Source of the DNA: Synechococcus sp. HK05
GTDB lineage: Bacteria; Cyanobacteriota; Cyanobacteriia; PCC-6307; Cyanobiaceae
DNA: 64,000 nucleotides
NCBI RefSeq assembly: GCF_019104765.1
Contig: NZ_JAHRXJ010000002.1
Span: forward strand, 71,069-135,068
Direction of reading: 5' to 3'
The notes beneath the pieces are model-generated. The model was not told the DNA's origin, did not search any database, and saw nothing but the letters and a program-made list of their open reading frames with translations. Below are positions 36,386 through 44,761 of this stretch, one piece after another (position 1 is the first letter of the stretch; the number at the start of each line of letters is the position of its first letter). The translations under genes were made by a program, and so were the position numbers.

Positions 36386-38248
36386 TCACACTCCGCCGCG
36401 CACCACTTGCAAAGCGCCGATGAACACCACCACCGCCACAATCACCGTGAGCACATAGCTCTGCAGTTGGCCGCTCACGGTGAGCTTCAGGCCATTGGCC
36501 GTGGCCATCGACAGGCGGCCAATGCCGTCTACGCCCCCTTTGATCACCTGAATGTCGAACCAACGGGTGAAGCGGGCCATCGAGGCCACCAGGTTCACCA
36601 CGGTGCGCCGGTAGATCTCAGGGGTGTAGAAGTCGTAGGCCAGCAGGTCTTGCACCACACGCACCACGGGCTGGCGGGAGCGTGACCAGAAGCTGTCGAG
36701 TGGAGTGAGCGTTCCCAGCACCACGCCCAGCACGCCACTGGCCACCACCGCTGCGGCCACGGGCAGGGAAAAGGCATTGATGCCAGGCACGGGATCAATG
36801 CGCTGCATGATCGCCGGCAGCAACAGCACGATCACCGTGAGGCTCACCATCGGCAGGGCCATCAGCCAGTTGGCTTCAGGGGTTCGTTTGGTTTTGGGCA
36901 TGGCCGGGCCCAGGAACACCGAGCGATACACCCGCGCCACATTCGCGGCAGCCAGCACGTTGGTGATCAGGAAGATCACGGCAAAGCCGGGTGCCAGATG
37001 GCTGAAATCCTCCACCAGCAGCCCGTAGCACCAGAACCCCCCCAGGGGCAGGAGCCCCACCACGCCGGCGCTTCCGACAAGAAAGGCCGTGGCCGTGGCC
37101 GGCATCCGTGTGCCAATGCCGCCGAGTTCAGTGAGGTCTTGGCAGTTGGTGGTGGCGATGATGCTGCCCACGCTCATGAATTGCAGGGCACGGGCCAGGC
37201 CGTGGGCGAACAGCAGCAGCAGCGCCAGCCCCGGTTGCTGCAGGGCGATGGCGATGAACACCAGCCCCAGATACGACGTGGTGGAGTAGCTGAAGGCGCG
37301 CTTGAGATCCACCTGGGCGATGGCCACCAGGCCACCACCAACGGCGCTGATGCTGCCCACCACCAGCAACACATCGGTGGCGATCGGCGACACAGCCACC
37401 ACCGGCATCAGCTTCAACAGCACGATGGCGCCGCAGGTCACCACCACCGAGTTGCGCAGGATCGAGGCGGGGTTGGGCCCCTCCATGGCTTCATCGAGCC
37501 AGAGGTGCATGGGGAATTGGGCGCATTTGCCCATGGGGCCGGCGATCAGGCCCAGGCCCAGGAGGGTGCCGGCCAGGGGCGTGATCAGGTTTTGTTCGCG
37601 GGCCTGGGCTGCCCAGGCATAGAGGTCGTCGAACTCCATCGAGCCGGCCCAGGCCGATACGGCCACCACGCCCATCAGCAGCAGCACATCCCCCACGCGC
37701 TTGGTGAGAAAGGCATCGCGGGCGGCTGTGACCACCAGGGGCTGGGCGTACCAGAAGCCCACCAGCAGATAGGTGGAGAGGGTGAGCATCTCCAGCAGGA
37801 AATAGCTCATGAACAGATTGCTGCTCAGCACCACGCCACTCATGGCACCTTCGAAAAAGCCCACCAGGGCGTAGAAGCGGGCCAACGACCACTCCTTATC
37901 GAGGTAGCCGAGCGCGAACACCTGGCACACGAGGCTCATCGTGGTGACGAGCTCGAGGGCGGCCAGGTTGGTGAGGGAGAGGTCGAAGCCGATGCGCAGA
38001 TCGAGATCGGCCGCTTGAAACCAGGGAAAGTCGAGGTGTTGGGGGCCAAGGGCCACCACCTCGGAGATGGCCAGGCTGCCGTGCAACACCGCCAGCAGGG
38101 TGACCAGCAGGTTGAGATACGCCGCGGGCCGAGGCCCGTTGCGCTTGATCCAGCCGGTGGCCCAGGGCAGCGACAGCAGCATGCCGCTGAAGCCGTAAAG
38201 CGGCACCAGCCAGATCAATTGCAGCGGAAGCGGGAGAGCGTCGCTCAA
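36386..38248 (-). CDS. ndhF4: NAD(P)H dehydrogenase subunit NdhF4
   Basis: The 620-residue subunit starts with PLQLIWLVPLYGFSGMLLSL. It has the antiporter core GPMGKCAQFPMHLWLDEAME, AQVDLKRAFSYSTTSYLGLV and a long C-terminal region with YDFYTPEIYRRTVV, the start of the lateral-helix part seen in NdhF. It pairs with ndhD4 and cupB in the NDH-1MS' module. It lies on the same strand as the carboxysome genes, only 37 bp after the ferritin-like gene, so read-through is likely. Confidence 0.93.
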   Translation of the reverse strand: MSDALPLPLQLIWLVPLYGFSGMLLSLPWATGWIKRNGPRPAAYLNLLVTLLAVLHGSLAISEVVALGPQHLDFPWFQAADLDLRIGFDLSLTNLAALELVTTMSLVCQVFALGYLDKEWSLARFYALVGFFEGAMSGVVLSSNLFMSYFLLEMLTLSTYLLVGFWYAQPLVVTAARDAFLTKRVGDVLLLMGVVAVSAWAGSMEFDDLYAWAAQAREQNLITPLAGTLLGLGLIAGPMGKCAQFPMHLWLDEAMEGPNPASILRNSVVVTCGAIVLLKLMPVVAVSPIATDVLLVVGSISAVGGGLVAIAQVDLKRAFSYSTTSYLGLVFIAIALQQPGLALLLLFAHGLARALQFMSVGSIIATTNCQDLTELGGIGTRMPATATAFLVGSAGVVGLLPLGGFWCYGLLVEDFSHLAPGFAVIFLITNVLAAANVARVYRSVFLGPAMPKTKRTPEANWLMALPMVSLTVIVLLLPAIMQRIDPVPGINAFSLPVAAAVVASGVLGVVLGTLTPLDSFWSRSRQPVVRVVQDLLAYDFYTPEIYRRTVVNLVASMARFTRWFDIQVIKGGVDGIGRLSMATANGLKLTVSGQLQSYVLTVIVAVVVFIGALQVVRGGV

Positions 38249-38285
38249 AAAGCGTTGACCTGTTGGGGGCGGACTCTAAGCAGCT

Positions 38286-38801
38286 TTAGAAGCTGGCTCG
38301 GGCGCGGGGATCGCGGCGAGCGTTGCTGCGGGTGCCATAACGGGCGTAGCCGCGGCGGCGGCGACCACCGAGCTGCTGCAGCCAGGCTTCCAGGTCTCTG
38401 CTGTGGTGCTGCTCGTCCTCCAGGAGGGCCTGGAAGAAGGCGCCGTTGGCCTCATCGTTGATCACGCGGCAGAAGCGCGAGGCTTCGTCGTAGTGATCCA
38501 CGAGTTGCTGTTCGAGATCAGCGTTCTGCTCGAGCAGACCCACCAGATCAGGGGCGTGGGTGACGGGCTGCAGCTGGGAGGCCGCCGGTGCGACCCCCAG
38601 TTGCAGCATGTGTTGCACGATCCGTTCCGCGTGCTGCATCTCCTCCACCGTTTCCTCGCGGAAGCGCTCGGCGGAGGCCTCATCACCCCAGAGCCCCACG
38701 AGGGAGGCCTGGGTCATGTACTGCTGCACGGCGGTGAGCTCAAGGCTCAGAGCGCGGCCCAGATAGGCCAGGACGCGCGGATGAACGGCGTCCATGCTCA
38801 T
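38286..38801 (-). CDS. Ferritin-like/bacterioferritin-like protein of the carboxysome operon
   Basis: The 171-residue four-helix protein has ferritin-type ligands: LELTAVQQYMTQAS, EEMQHAERIVQHML and LLEDEQHHSRDLEAWL (two Glu-x2-His carboxylate-histidine motifs). Bacterioferritin-like genes accompany alpha-carboxysome loci in cyanobacteria. The last 27 residues are strongly basic (GRRRRGYARYGTRSNARRD), which plain ferritins lack. Its ATG overlaps the csoS1E stop (TGATG). Iron storage or redox protection of Rubisco is plausible; encapsulation is inference. Confidence 0.85.
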   Translation of the reverse strand: MSMDAVHPRVLAYLGRALSLELTAVQQYMTQASLVGLWGDEASAERFREETVEEMQHAERIVQHMLQLGVAPAASQLQPVTHAPDLVGLLEQNADLEQQLVDHYDEASRFCRVINDEANGAFFQALLEDEQHHSRDLEAWLQQLGGRRRRGYARYGTRSNARRDPRARASF

Positions 38802-39430
38802 CAGGCGCGGCGGTTGTTGGTGCCGGACAGGACGGGCTCCACTTCGCTGTGGGGGCGGGCAATGATGTGAGCAGCCACCAGGCCGTCGCCCACGCGCTCG
38901 CAGGCATCGGCGCCGGCGCGCACCGCAGCGTTCACGGCGCCGGTTTCACCGCGGACGAGCACGGTCACATAGCCACCACCCACGAATTCACGGGCGATCA
39001 GGCTCACTTCGGCAGCCTTGGTCATGGCGTCAGCAGCCTCGATGGCCGGCACCAGACCGCGGGTTTCGATCATGCCGAGGGCGATGCCCTGAACGGAAGA
39101 GGCCATGGGGGAGATGCTGCTGGATGAGGAAGAACGGTTGTTGCCGCCACCGCTGGCGCTGCTGCCACCGCCGCGGCGGGCGGTGGCGGCGGGCTTGGCC
39201 GCTGCGGTCCGGCTGGTGCCGGCGGGCTTGCTGGCAACGGCGGTGGTGGCCACGGTTTGCGCCGTAACGGTCACCGCCTTGGAGGCGGGGGCCGCGGCTT
39301 GGGTAGCCGCCGGTGTGGAGGCCGGTGCAGGGATGGCCGTCACCGGCGTGGTCGTGGTGGCAGCTGGTTTGGCAGCTGCCGCCTTACCGGAGGCCGAGGT
39401 GTTGGTGGCTCGGGATCTGGGAGTGGCCAT
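38801..39430 (-). CDS. csoS1E: CsoS1E, BMC-H shell protein with long N-terminal extension
   Basis: The first ~107 residues are low complexity (Ala, Thr, Pro, Ser and Lys rich, e.g. SSASGGGNNRSSSSSSI). The rest is a full BMC-H domain with [40 protein letters not shown] and [19 protein letters not shown], nearly identical to CsoS1 at 46246. Extended CsoS1E proteins are known from alpha-cyanobacteria. The tail could face the lumen or link facets. The stop overlaps the ferritin-like start. Two hairpins separate it from csoS4B. Confidence 0.9.
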   Translation of the reverse strand: MATPRSRATNTSASGKAAAAKPAATTTTPVTAIPAPASTPAATQAAAPASKAVTVTAQTVATTAVASKPAGTSRTAAAKPAATARRGGGSSASGGGNNRSSSSSSISPMASSVQGIALGMIETRGLVPAIEAADAMTKAAEVSLIAREFVGGGYVTVLVRGETGAVNAAVRAGADACERVGDGLVAAHIIARPHSEVEPVLSGTNNRRA

Positions 39431-39478
39431 GGCGGTGATGGGCGGTGCCCGTGAGCGGTCGCGGAGAAACGGAGTGGA

Positions 39479-39518
39479 CCCGGCTCAGGCCGGGAGGAAC
39501 AAAGCGAGAGCTGTTCCT
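39479..39518 (-). promoter_or_regulatory. Tandem RNA hairpins between csoS4B and csoS1E
   Basis: Two perfect inverted repeats lie back to back: AGGAACA (39495-39501) with TGTTCCT (39512-39518), and CCCGGC (39479-39484) with GCCGGG (39489-39494). On the minus-strand RNA they immediately follow csoS4B. Neither is followed by a U-run, so processing or mRNA protection is likelier than full termination. Confidence 0.5.
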
Positions 39519-39769
39519 TAGCCGTCGGGCGACCAGTGGTCGATGATTCCGCCGATCGTGAGATCGGTGAAAAGGTTGGCGTTGCCCGTGGCATGGCGGG
39601 CGGCGGACCCGCTGGCGGTGAACACCCAGTTCCCGGGAGAGGCTCCTACCGGGTCGCAGGCCACGTTGAGCTTGCCCTTGGAGGTGCGCAGGATGCGCAG
39701 GTTCTGGTGGGCAAAGCCCTCCACCCGATTGGTGCAGACCAGCGAGCCCATCACCTGCATGATTTCCAT
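39518..39769 (-). CDS. csoS4B: Carboxysome vertex protein CsoS4B
   Basis: A BMC-P pentamer-forming vertex protein of 83 residues. The sequence MQVMGSLVCTNRVEGF, CDPVGASPGNWVFTASGSAA and DLTIGGIIDHW follows the CsoS4B/EutN pattern. Its start overlaps the csoS4A stop by one base. It caps shell vertices with CsoS4A. Confidence 0.94.
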   Translation of the reverse strand: MEIMQVMGSLVCTNRVEGFAHQNLRILRTSKGKLNVACDPVGASPGNWVFTASGSAARHATGNANLFTDLTIGGIIDHWSPDG

Positions 39770-40083
39770 TACTGGGCACCCCCGCTGCCGCTGGGAGCGG
39801 CAGGGTTGGCCGGCTTGCCGGCGGCCATCTCCTTGGCTGCATCCGGATCCCAGTGGTCGATGATCCCCACGATCGTGAGATCGCTGGGATACGACTTGCT
39901 GCCGGCGGCCTCGCGTGCAGCGGAGCTGCCCACACAGATCACCCAGTCGCCAGGGATCGCACCCACCGCATCCACAGCCACCTTCTGGGTGCTGCCATCG
40001 AGAACCACCTGCAGGTGCTTGTGCTGGAAATCAGCGATGCGGTTGGTGGAAACCAGCGGCTTCACCACTTTGCAGATCAACAT
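39769..40083 (-). CDS. csoS4A: Carboxysome vertex protein CsoS4A
   Basis: A BMC-P pentamer protein. MLICKVVKPLVSTNRIADF, VDAVGAIPGDWVICVGSSAA and DLTIVGIIDHWDP are typical of CsoS4A. The C-terminal ~20 residues (AAGKPANPAAPSGSGGA) form a flexible Pro/Ala tail absent from shorter relatives. It starts 1 bp after the csoSCA stop. Confidence 0.94.
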   Translation of the reverse strand: MLICKVVKPLVSTNRIADFQHKHLQVVLDGSTQKVAVDAVGAIPGDWVICVGSSAAREAAGSKSYPSDLTIVGIIDHWDPDAAKEMAAGKPANPAAPSGSGGAQ

Positions 40084-40084
40084 C

Positions 40085-41794
40085 TCAGTGCCCCCCTCCG
40101 GTGTTGAACGTGATTGAGGAACTTACGGTTTCGGCCGGCACGTGCCGGTCGCGATCGCGCACGGTGAGCAACGTGTGCAGCAGCCCCTGGGCGCAGAGGT
40201 CGCTGTAGCGCGCCTCGATGGCGCTCTTTACACGCTCGCAGTGGGTAATCGCTCGCTCACGGGCACCGGGAACGGCACCGTGGTAGTCGAAGCGCAACAC
40301 CACGGGGATCGGCAACCCGCGCGACACATTCAGACCCTTGAAGATCTTCACCCCCACATCGAGATCGGGAGCACCCTCTTCCACCGTGTCCATGTAGGCG
40401 AAATAGGTGAGGTTGCGCAGGTGCACTTCCTTGAAGCCGATTCCCACGCCAATGAAGCGCTCGGCATGGCCGAAATCGCTGTAGCTGCCGCCGTGGTACT
40501 GGCGCACGTAGTCGATCTGGGAGAGGTTGTGCTCGATCAAGCGGGCGATCAGCTGCACCATCCCGGCGTCGGGCGTGGCGGCCGCGGCGCCATGCACCAG
40601 CTCCTGGATCGTGGTGCGGGCCTGCTCCGCCGGCAGGTTGCGGGTGGCGTCGTACACCGCCTGGGCATCGAGCCAGGTTTCGAGGTCGGTGCTGCCATCG
40701 CGGCCTGGCACGTGCACACGGATCGCGTCGGTATCGGTGTCCATGCCCAGCAGCAGCAGATCCACGGAGGCACCACAGCAGAAGCTGTTCTCCACGGCCT
40801 GCTGAAAATCCTTGAGGCGTTGCAGTCCCTGGGCCGCTGCAGCCTTGTCGTCGCTGCCGTGGGCGGCGCAGCCCTCGTGGCAGGGATCTTTCGAGCTGAA
40901 GTGGTACACCACCACCTTCAGGTAGCGGGTGTCGTTGTGGGCTGGGTTGGGAACGCTTTCGCGGTAGCGGCGGTGCTCGGTCTTCACCCAGCGATCCACC
41001 GTGTTCTCCACATCGAACATGGCGCCTGCGTGGGAGCGGCGACGCACGGAGCTGAAGGGGAGGCGAAGGGCGTAGGCGATGGCGTGGGCTAGGCGCCCAT
41101 CGGCGCAGGGGGTGATGTCGAGCAGATGGAACCCGCACTCCAACAGGAAGGCGTTGAAGGCTTCTGCGTCGGTGCTGCCGGCCTGGGCAGCGAGAGGGTC
41201 GTTGTTGAAGAAGGCGAGGCTGGTTTGCTCATAGGCCTCGAACACGCACCAGGCAAACAGGGTGCGCATGTCGAGCTGACTGGTCCAGGCCGTGTCGAGC
41301 ACCGGCTGGGGCAGCTCGTGGCCTAGTTCAGCCACGGCCAGGCGTTGCGCCTGGGCGATGAAATCAGGCTCGTGTTGCAGAGCGGAAATCCGCTTCAGCA
41401 CCGGCACCACCCGATCAAAGGCACCGAGGGTGCGCTCTTCGTATGCCCGCAGAGCGGCGTTGGCTTGGCCATTGCTCAGGGGATGCAACCCACCGAAGGA
41501 GCGCTGGGCCGGCTTGATCACCACCTGAGTCGCCACAGGACGCACCCTCCGAGGCGAGCTGCTGCTGGTCTGGGGGGGTGCGGTTGTTGCGGCCGCCATG
41601 CGGCTGCTGCGGGAATTCCCCACGCGGGCCGCGTTGGCCAGTTCGCGCTGCCGCAGCACTTTGCTCAGTGAAGAGCTGGGATTGAGCTCAGCGAGCGGTT
41701 GATCTTGAGCCTCGGTACTCCCGTTGCTGCCGAAGCGGCGTCGGGGAGCCGTAGGGCTCATGGCCCGCTCGTTGGTAGCGGTTCTCCGACGCAT
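40085..41794 (-). CDS. csoSCA: Carboxysomal beta-type carbonic anhydrase CsoSCA (CsoS3)
   Basis: It converts bicarbonate to CO2 inside the carboxysome. The 569-residue protein has a disordered basic N-terminus (about 1-110), a helical N-domain, a catalytic domain with Zn ligands in ITPCADGRLAHAI (Cys) and VVVYHFSSKDPCHEGCAAHG (His and Cys), and a C-terminal pseudo-catalytic repeat (VPVVLRFDYHGAVPGARERA). The N-terminal tail is where Rubisco binding resides in known homologues. It begins 13 bp after csoS2. Confidence 0.95.
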   Translation of the reverse strand: MRRRTATNERAMSPTAPRRRFGSNGSTEAQDQPLAELNPSSSLSKVLRQRELANAARVGNSRSSRMAAATTAPPQTSSSSPRRVRPVATQVVIKPAQRSFGGLHPLSNGQANAALRAYEERTLGAFDRVVPVLKRISALQHEPDFIAQAQRLAVAELGHELPQPVLDTAWTSQLDMRTLFAWCVFEAYEQTSLAFFNNDPLAAQAGSTDAEAFNAFLLECGFHLLDITPCADGRLAHAIAYALRLPFSSVRRRSHAGAMFDVENTVDRWVKTEHRRYRESVPNPAHNDTRYLKVVVYHFSSKDPCHEGCAAHGSDDKAAAAQGLQRLKDFQQAVENSFCCGASVDLLLLGMDTDTDAIRVHVPGRDGSTDLETWLDAQAVYDATRNLPAEQARTTIQELVHGAAAATPDAGMVQLIARLIEHNLSQIDYVRQYHGGSYSDFGHAERFIGVGIGFKEVHLRNLTYFAYMDTVEEGAPDLDVGVKIFKGLNVSRGLPIPVVLRFDYHGAVPGARERAITHCERVKSAIEARYSDLCAQGLLHTLLTVRDRDRHVPAETVSSSITFNTGGGH

Positions 41795-41807
41795 TGTCTC
41801 TCTCCCC

Positions 41808-44165
41808 TCAGCCGCGGGCGCCGCCGGACACCGTGATCAGGGAACCCTGATCGGTGCTGCCGCTGGAGCCGGTGATCTTGCTGTTGGGAGGGGGAACGTC
41901 CTGGTTGCGCTTGTTCTGTTGACCAGGCATGGCGCTCATCGGGCCCACACGGGTGGGATTGCGCCGGCGGGCGGAGCTGCCCTCGGTGCCGGTCACGCGC
42001 TCACCACGATCCCAGTCGTCGCCGGTGATCTTGGTGCCGGAGCCCTCACCGGTGACCCGGGAGGCGGGGCGCAGATCCTCATCCATGCTCACCGGAGCCA
42101 TGTCGTTGGCGGCGGCAAGACGCTGGTCGGCGCGGCGATCGAAACGGAATTGCTCCGTGCCGGTCACCTTGCCGCCGGCCATGTCAAAAGGGCCGGTGAT
42201 TCTCCCGCCTTGCTCGTAGGTGCTGCCGGTTACCGCGCCGGTGCGCTCACGCTCCACTTGGGCAGCGCGGGCGGGGGATTGAACGCTGAACTGCTGCCAG
42301 GCGGCCTGATTCAGGGCCTGAGGAAAATCAGCATCGCGGCTGGGGGCAGTGCCGCAGGCGGCGGTCTGCTGATCAGCACCCACATAGGGGGTACCGGTTA
42401 CGTCTTCACAGGCGCCACGCTCTGCGCCGGTCATCACACCGCCGATCCCGGGCTGAATGCCGGTCATGCGGCTGGCGTTGCGCACGGCGGTGCGTTCGCG
42501 GGTGGCGCGCACGGCGTTGGCGTTGCAGAAGTCGCCGGCTTGCTCGAGGCCTGCATAGGGAGTGCCGGTCACCACCTTGCAGGTGCCGGGCTCATCGCCA
42601 GTCACCTTCGAGGAACGGCCGGTGCGGGTGCCGCTTACCACCTGGTTGCGGTTGGTGATGCTGAAGCCAACTTTGGCCGCTTCAGGCGCGGGGCGATCAC
42701 CGCAGAAGCCCTGGAATTGCTCGCTACCGATGTATTCGTCACCGGTCACATTGCGGCAGCTGCCCGGTTCATCACCGGTCACGTTCTGGCTGCGGCCCAC
42801 GGCGGTGCCGGTCACACCGGTGCCGCGCAGGGTGTTGAAGCTGTTCACCTTCGCGGGGGCTTGACCCGCGGCCGGAGCCTCGGCGCCCAGGTATTGATCG
42901 CCTGTGAGTTGACGGCCGGAGCCGGGCTCATCACCGGTGACCTTCTCGCTGCGGCCCACCATCACACCGCTCACGGCCTGACCGCCCAGGGTCTGACTGC
43001 GACCCACCTTGCGCACAGAGGGGGTGGCACCGCCGCAATAGGCGGCGGACTGGTTGGCCGACACGTACTCCGTACCCGTGATGCTCTTGCAGGTGCCGGG
43101 CTCATCACCGGTGACTTTTTCGCTGCGACCCACTTCGTTGCCGGTCACGCGGTTGCCGTGGGTGGTGGCGGTGACACGCACCTTGGCCGGCTGGATCGGA
43201 GCGGCGGGTTGGGTGCCGCAGAAGGTTTGGAACACCTCCGCACCGAGATATTCGGTGCCGGTGATGGTGCGGCAGGTGGCGGCCTCGTTGCCGGTGGTCT
43301 TCACCGAACGGTTGGCTTGGGTGCCGGTGACGACTTGGCCGGAGAGGGTTTCGCTCACGCCCACCTTGAGGGAGGCTTCGGCGGCCTGCTTGGCGCCGTG
43401 GCGGTTGGGGCCGGAAGGGCGGGTGCCGGCATTGCGAGCGGTGCCGGCGGCACCGGTTTTGCTCTTGAGCTCGCGCACTTTCTGGGAGAGCTCGCGGGCG
43501 CTCAGATCAGGGTTGATCTGACGGGCCACAGCGGCCGGACCTGTTTTGCTGGTGCCACTGGCGGATTTGCCCCGCTTGGAGAGAGCCTCGCGGCGAGCCA
43601 GCACCAGAGCACGACTGGGGTTGTGCTGTGCGGAAGCCTTGCGGGTGGCCGGGCGGTTGCTGCTGGGAGCACCTGCACTACCCCGGCTACTCAGTGACAG
43701 GGTTGCCGTCGTTTCGCGCTGACGGCTGCTGGTTTCAGGTTGCTTGTCCTGGCACTTGCACTTGTGCTCCGCGGCAGGTGCGGCGGCAGCGGGTTTGCTG
43801 GTTTCGCGGGCCACATCCATGCGGGTGCGGTCCTTGGATTGGCTGGCTCGCTTGCCACCGCGAGAGAGGGCCTCGCGACGGGCCAGCACCAGATCACGAC
43901 TGGGGTTGCTGACGCGCTTGGCGGAACCCGTGCGGGCCGGTGCGGCCACGCTCAGGCTGCGGGCGGGAGCGGCTGGTGCTGCAGGCGCAGGCGCTACTGG
44001 AGCGGTGGCTTGAGCCGGAGCGGCATTGGTGCGGGTCGGGCGCGCATCGGCTGCTGTGCGCACGCGACCACCACCGGAGCTGTGGCGCTTGGCAGCTTGT
44101 TTGCCACCTTCCGTGAGGGCCTTACGGCGCTCCAGGGCTGCTTCGCGACTCGATTTAGTGGCCAT
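41808..44165 (-). CDS. csoS2: Carboxysome scaffold CsoS2
   Basis: The 785-residue intrinsically disordered assembly protein has three regions. N-terminal repeats (LARREALSRGGKRA, LARREALSKRGKSA and SREAALERRKAL) bind Rubisco. Six middle repeats (about 270-590) carry VTGDEPGTC and VTGTEY blocks and bind shell. The C-terminal region (about 600-785) has ITGDDWDRGERVTGTE and ends LITVSGGARG. Start ATG is at 44163-44165; a longer frame crosses the intergenic hairpin. The third middle repeat lacks both cysteines that other repeats keep. No frameshift signal was identified, so a single full-length form is expected. Confidence 0.95.
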   Translation of the reverse strand: MATKSSREAALERRKALTEGGKQAAKRHSSGGGRVRTAADARPTRTNAAPAQATAPVAPAPAAPAAPARSLSVAAPARTGSAKRVSNPSRDLVLARREALSRGGKRASQSKDRTRMDVARETSKPAAAAPAAEHKCKCQDKQPETSSRQRETTATLSLSSRGSAGAPSSNRPATRKASAQHNPSRALVLARREALSKRGKSASGTSKTGPAAVARQINPDLSARELSQKVRELKSKTGAAGTARNAGTRPSGPNRHGAKQAAEASLKVGVSETLSGQVVTGTQANRSVKTTGNEAATCRTITGTEYLGAEVFQTFCGTQPAAPIQPAKVRVTATTHGNRVTGNEVGRSEKVTGDEPGTCKSITGTEYVSANQSAAYCGGATPSVRKVGRSQTLGGQAVSGVMVGRSEKVTGDEPGSGRQLTGDQYLGAEAPAAGQAPAKVNSFNTLRGTGVTGTAVGRSQNVTGDEPGSCRNVTGDEYIGSEQFQGFCGDRPAPEAAKVGFSITNRNQVVSGTRTGRSSKVTGDEPGTCKVVTGTPYAGLEQAGDFCNANAVRATRERTAVRNASRMTGIQPGIGGVMTGAERGACEDVTGTPYVGADQQTAACGTAPSRDADFPQALNQAAWQQFSVQSPARAAQVERERTGAVTGSTYEQGGRITGPFDMAGGKVTGTEQFRFDRRADQRLAAANDMAPVSMDEDLRPASRVTGEGSGTKITGDDWDRGERVTGTEGSSARRRNPTRVGPMSAMPGQQNKRNQDVPPPNSKITGSSGSTDQGSLITVSGGARG

Positions 44166-44292
44166 GTCCGCCCGGCGTATGGAATGACTGGGTTTCTCGC
44201 AACCGTGCAGAGCACTCAAGCGCTGCAGCGTTGCAGGAAAGCTGAACCAGCTCACTTGCGGTGAACTGCTTCAGAAAGGAAGTGAAGAAAGC

Positions 44293-44319
44293 GTGGTCCC
44301 GAATCAACTCCGGGACCAC
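44293..44319 (-). terminator. Hairpin/attenuator between cbbS and csoS2
   Basis: GTGGTCCCG (44293-44301) and CGGGACCAC (44311-44319) form a perfect 9-bp stem with a 9-nt loop. On the minus-strand RNA it follows cbbS and is succeeded by a pyrimidine-rich GCTTTCTTCACTTC. It resembles a leaky terminator or 3' protector that would keep Rubisco mRNA above csoS2 levels. Confidence 0.7.
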
Positions 44320-44338
44320 AGATTCAGAAGGCGCTGGA

Positions 44339-44680
44339 TCAGCGGCCTTCGAACACCACGAAGCAAGCGCCTTGGCTCTGGGTGTAGGCGTCGTAGCCCA
44401 CGAGACGCACGTGGTGGTCGGGGTATGCGCGGTGGCAAGCCTCGAGCTCGTTCACGATGACGCTCAGATCCTTCTCACCGAAGAAGGGCAGCTTCCAATA
44501 GGACCAATAGGTGGCCATGGAGCGGCTGGGGTGGACGTGCTCAACGAGCGGGCTCCAACCCTGGGCAATGATGTACGCGATCTGGTCGTAGATCTCGTCC
44601 TGGGTCATCGGCGGGAGGAAGCCGAAGGTCTCCAGGGTGGCGACTGTTTGGTAGTCACCCACGGTGCTCTTGAAAGGCAT
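44339..44680 (-). CDS. cbbS: Ribulose bisphosphate carboxylase small subunit
   Basis: The 113-residue form IA small subunit begins MPFKSTVGDYQTVATLETFG and has YWKLPFFGEKDLSVIVNE and HHVRLVGYDAYTQSQG, all family-typical. The ATG at 44678-44680 is preceded by AAGGAA. It follows cbbL by 81 bp with a hairpin in the spacer. It completes the L8S8 enzyme packed in alpha-carboxysomes. Confidence 0.97.
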   Translation of the reverse strand: MPFKSTVGDYQTVATLETFGFLPPMTQDEIYDQIAYIIAQGWSPLVEHVHPSRSMATYWSYWKLPFFGEKDLSVIVNELEACHRAYPDHHVRLVGYDAYTQSQGACFVVFEGR

Positions 44681-44716
44681 GGGGTTCCTTGAGATGGATG
44701 GAATGAATGCTTGGGA

Positions 44717-44741
44717 GGGAAACAATCCGAAGGTGTTTCCC
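44717..44741 (-). promoter_or_regulatory. RNA hairpin in the cbbL-cbbS spacer
   Basis: GGGAAACA (44717-44724) and TGTTTCCC (44734-44741) form an 8-bp stem whose loop contains a CUUCGG sequence on the minus-strand RNA. There is no U-run, so it probably stabilises the cbbL mRNA end or blocks nuclease rather than terminating. Confidence 0.5.
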
Positions 44742-44761
44742 TGATCCCGTTAGCGATTGGC

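Noticed and set aside
36998-38461. Long plus-strand frame (487 codons)
   Set aside because: Antisense to ndhF4; composition typical of a shadow frame.
41724-43697. Plus-strand frame of 657 codons, Gly/Ala/His-rich
   Set aside because: It is the mirror of the csoS2 repeats; its periodicity comes from the coding repeats on the other strand.
41808-44165. Tandem VTG(D/T)E blocks as a DNA repeat or CRISPR array
   Set aside because: The repeats are protein-coding, variable at third positions and part of CsoS2; spacer-repeat structure of CRISPR is absent. No other CRISPR array was seen.
41808-44165. Programmed frameshift in csoS2
   Set aside because: The two-form expression known from Halothiobacillus relies on a slippery site and structure; I could not identify one by eye, so I annotate a single product.
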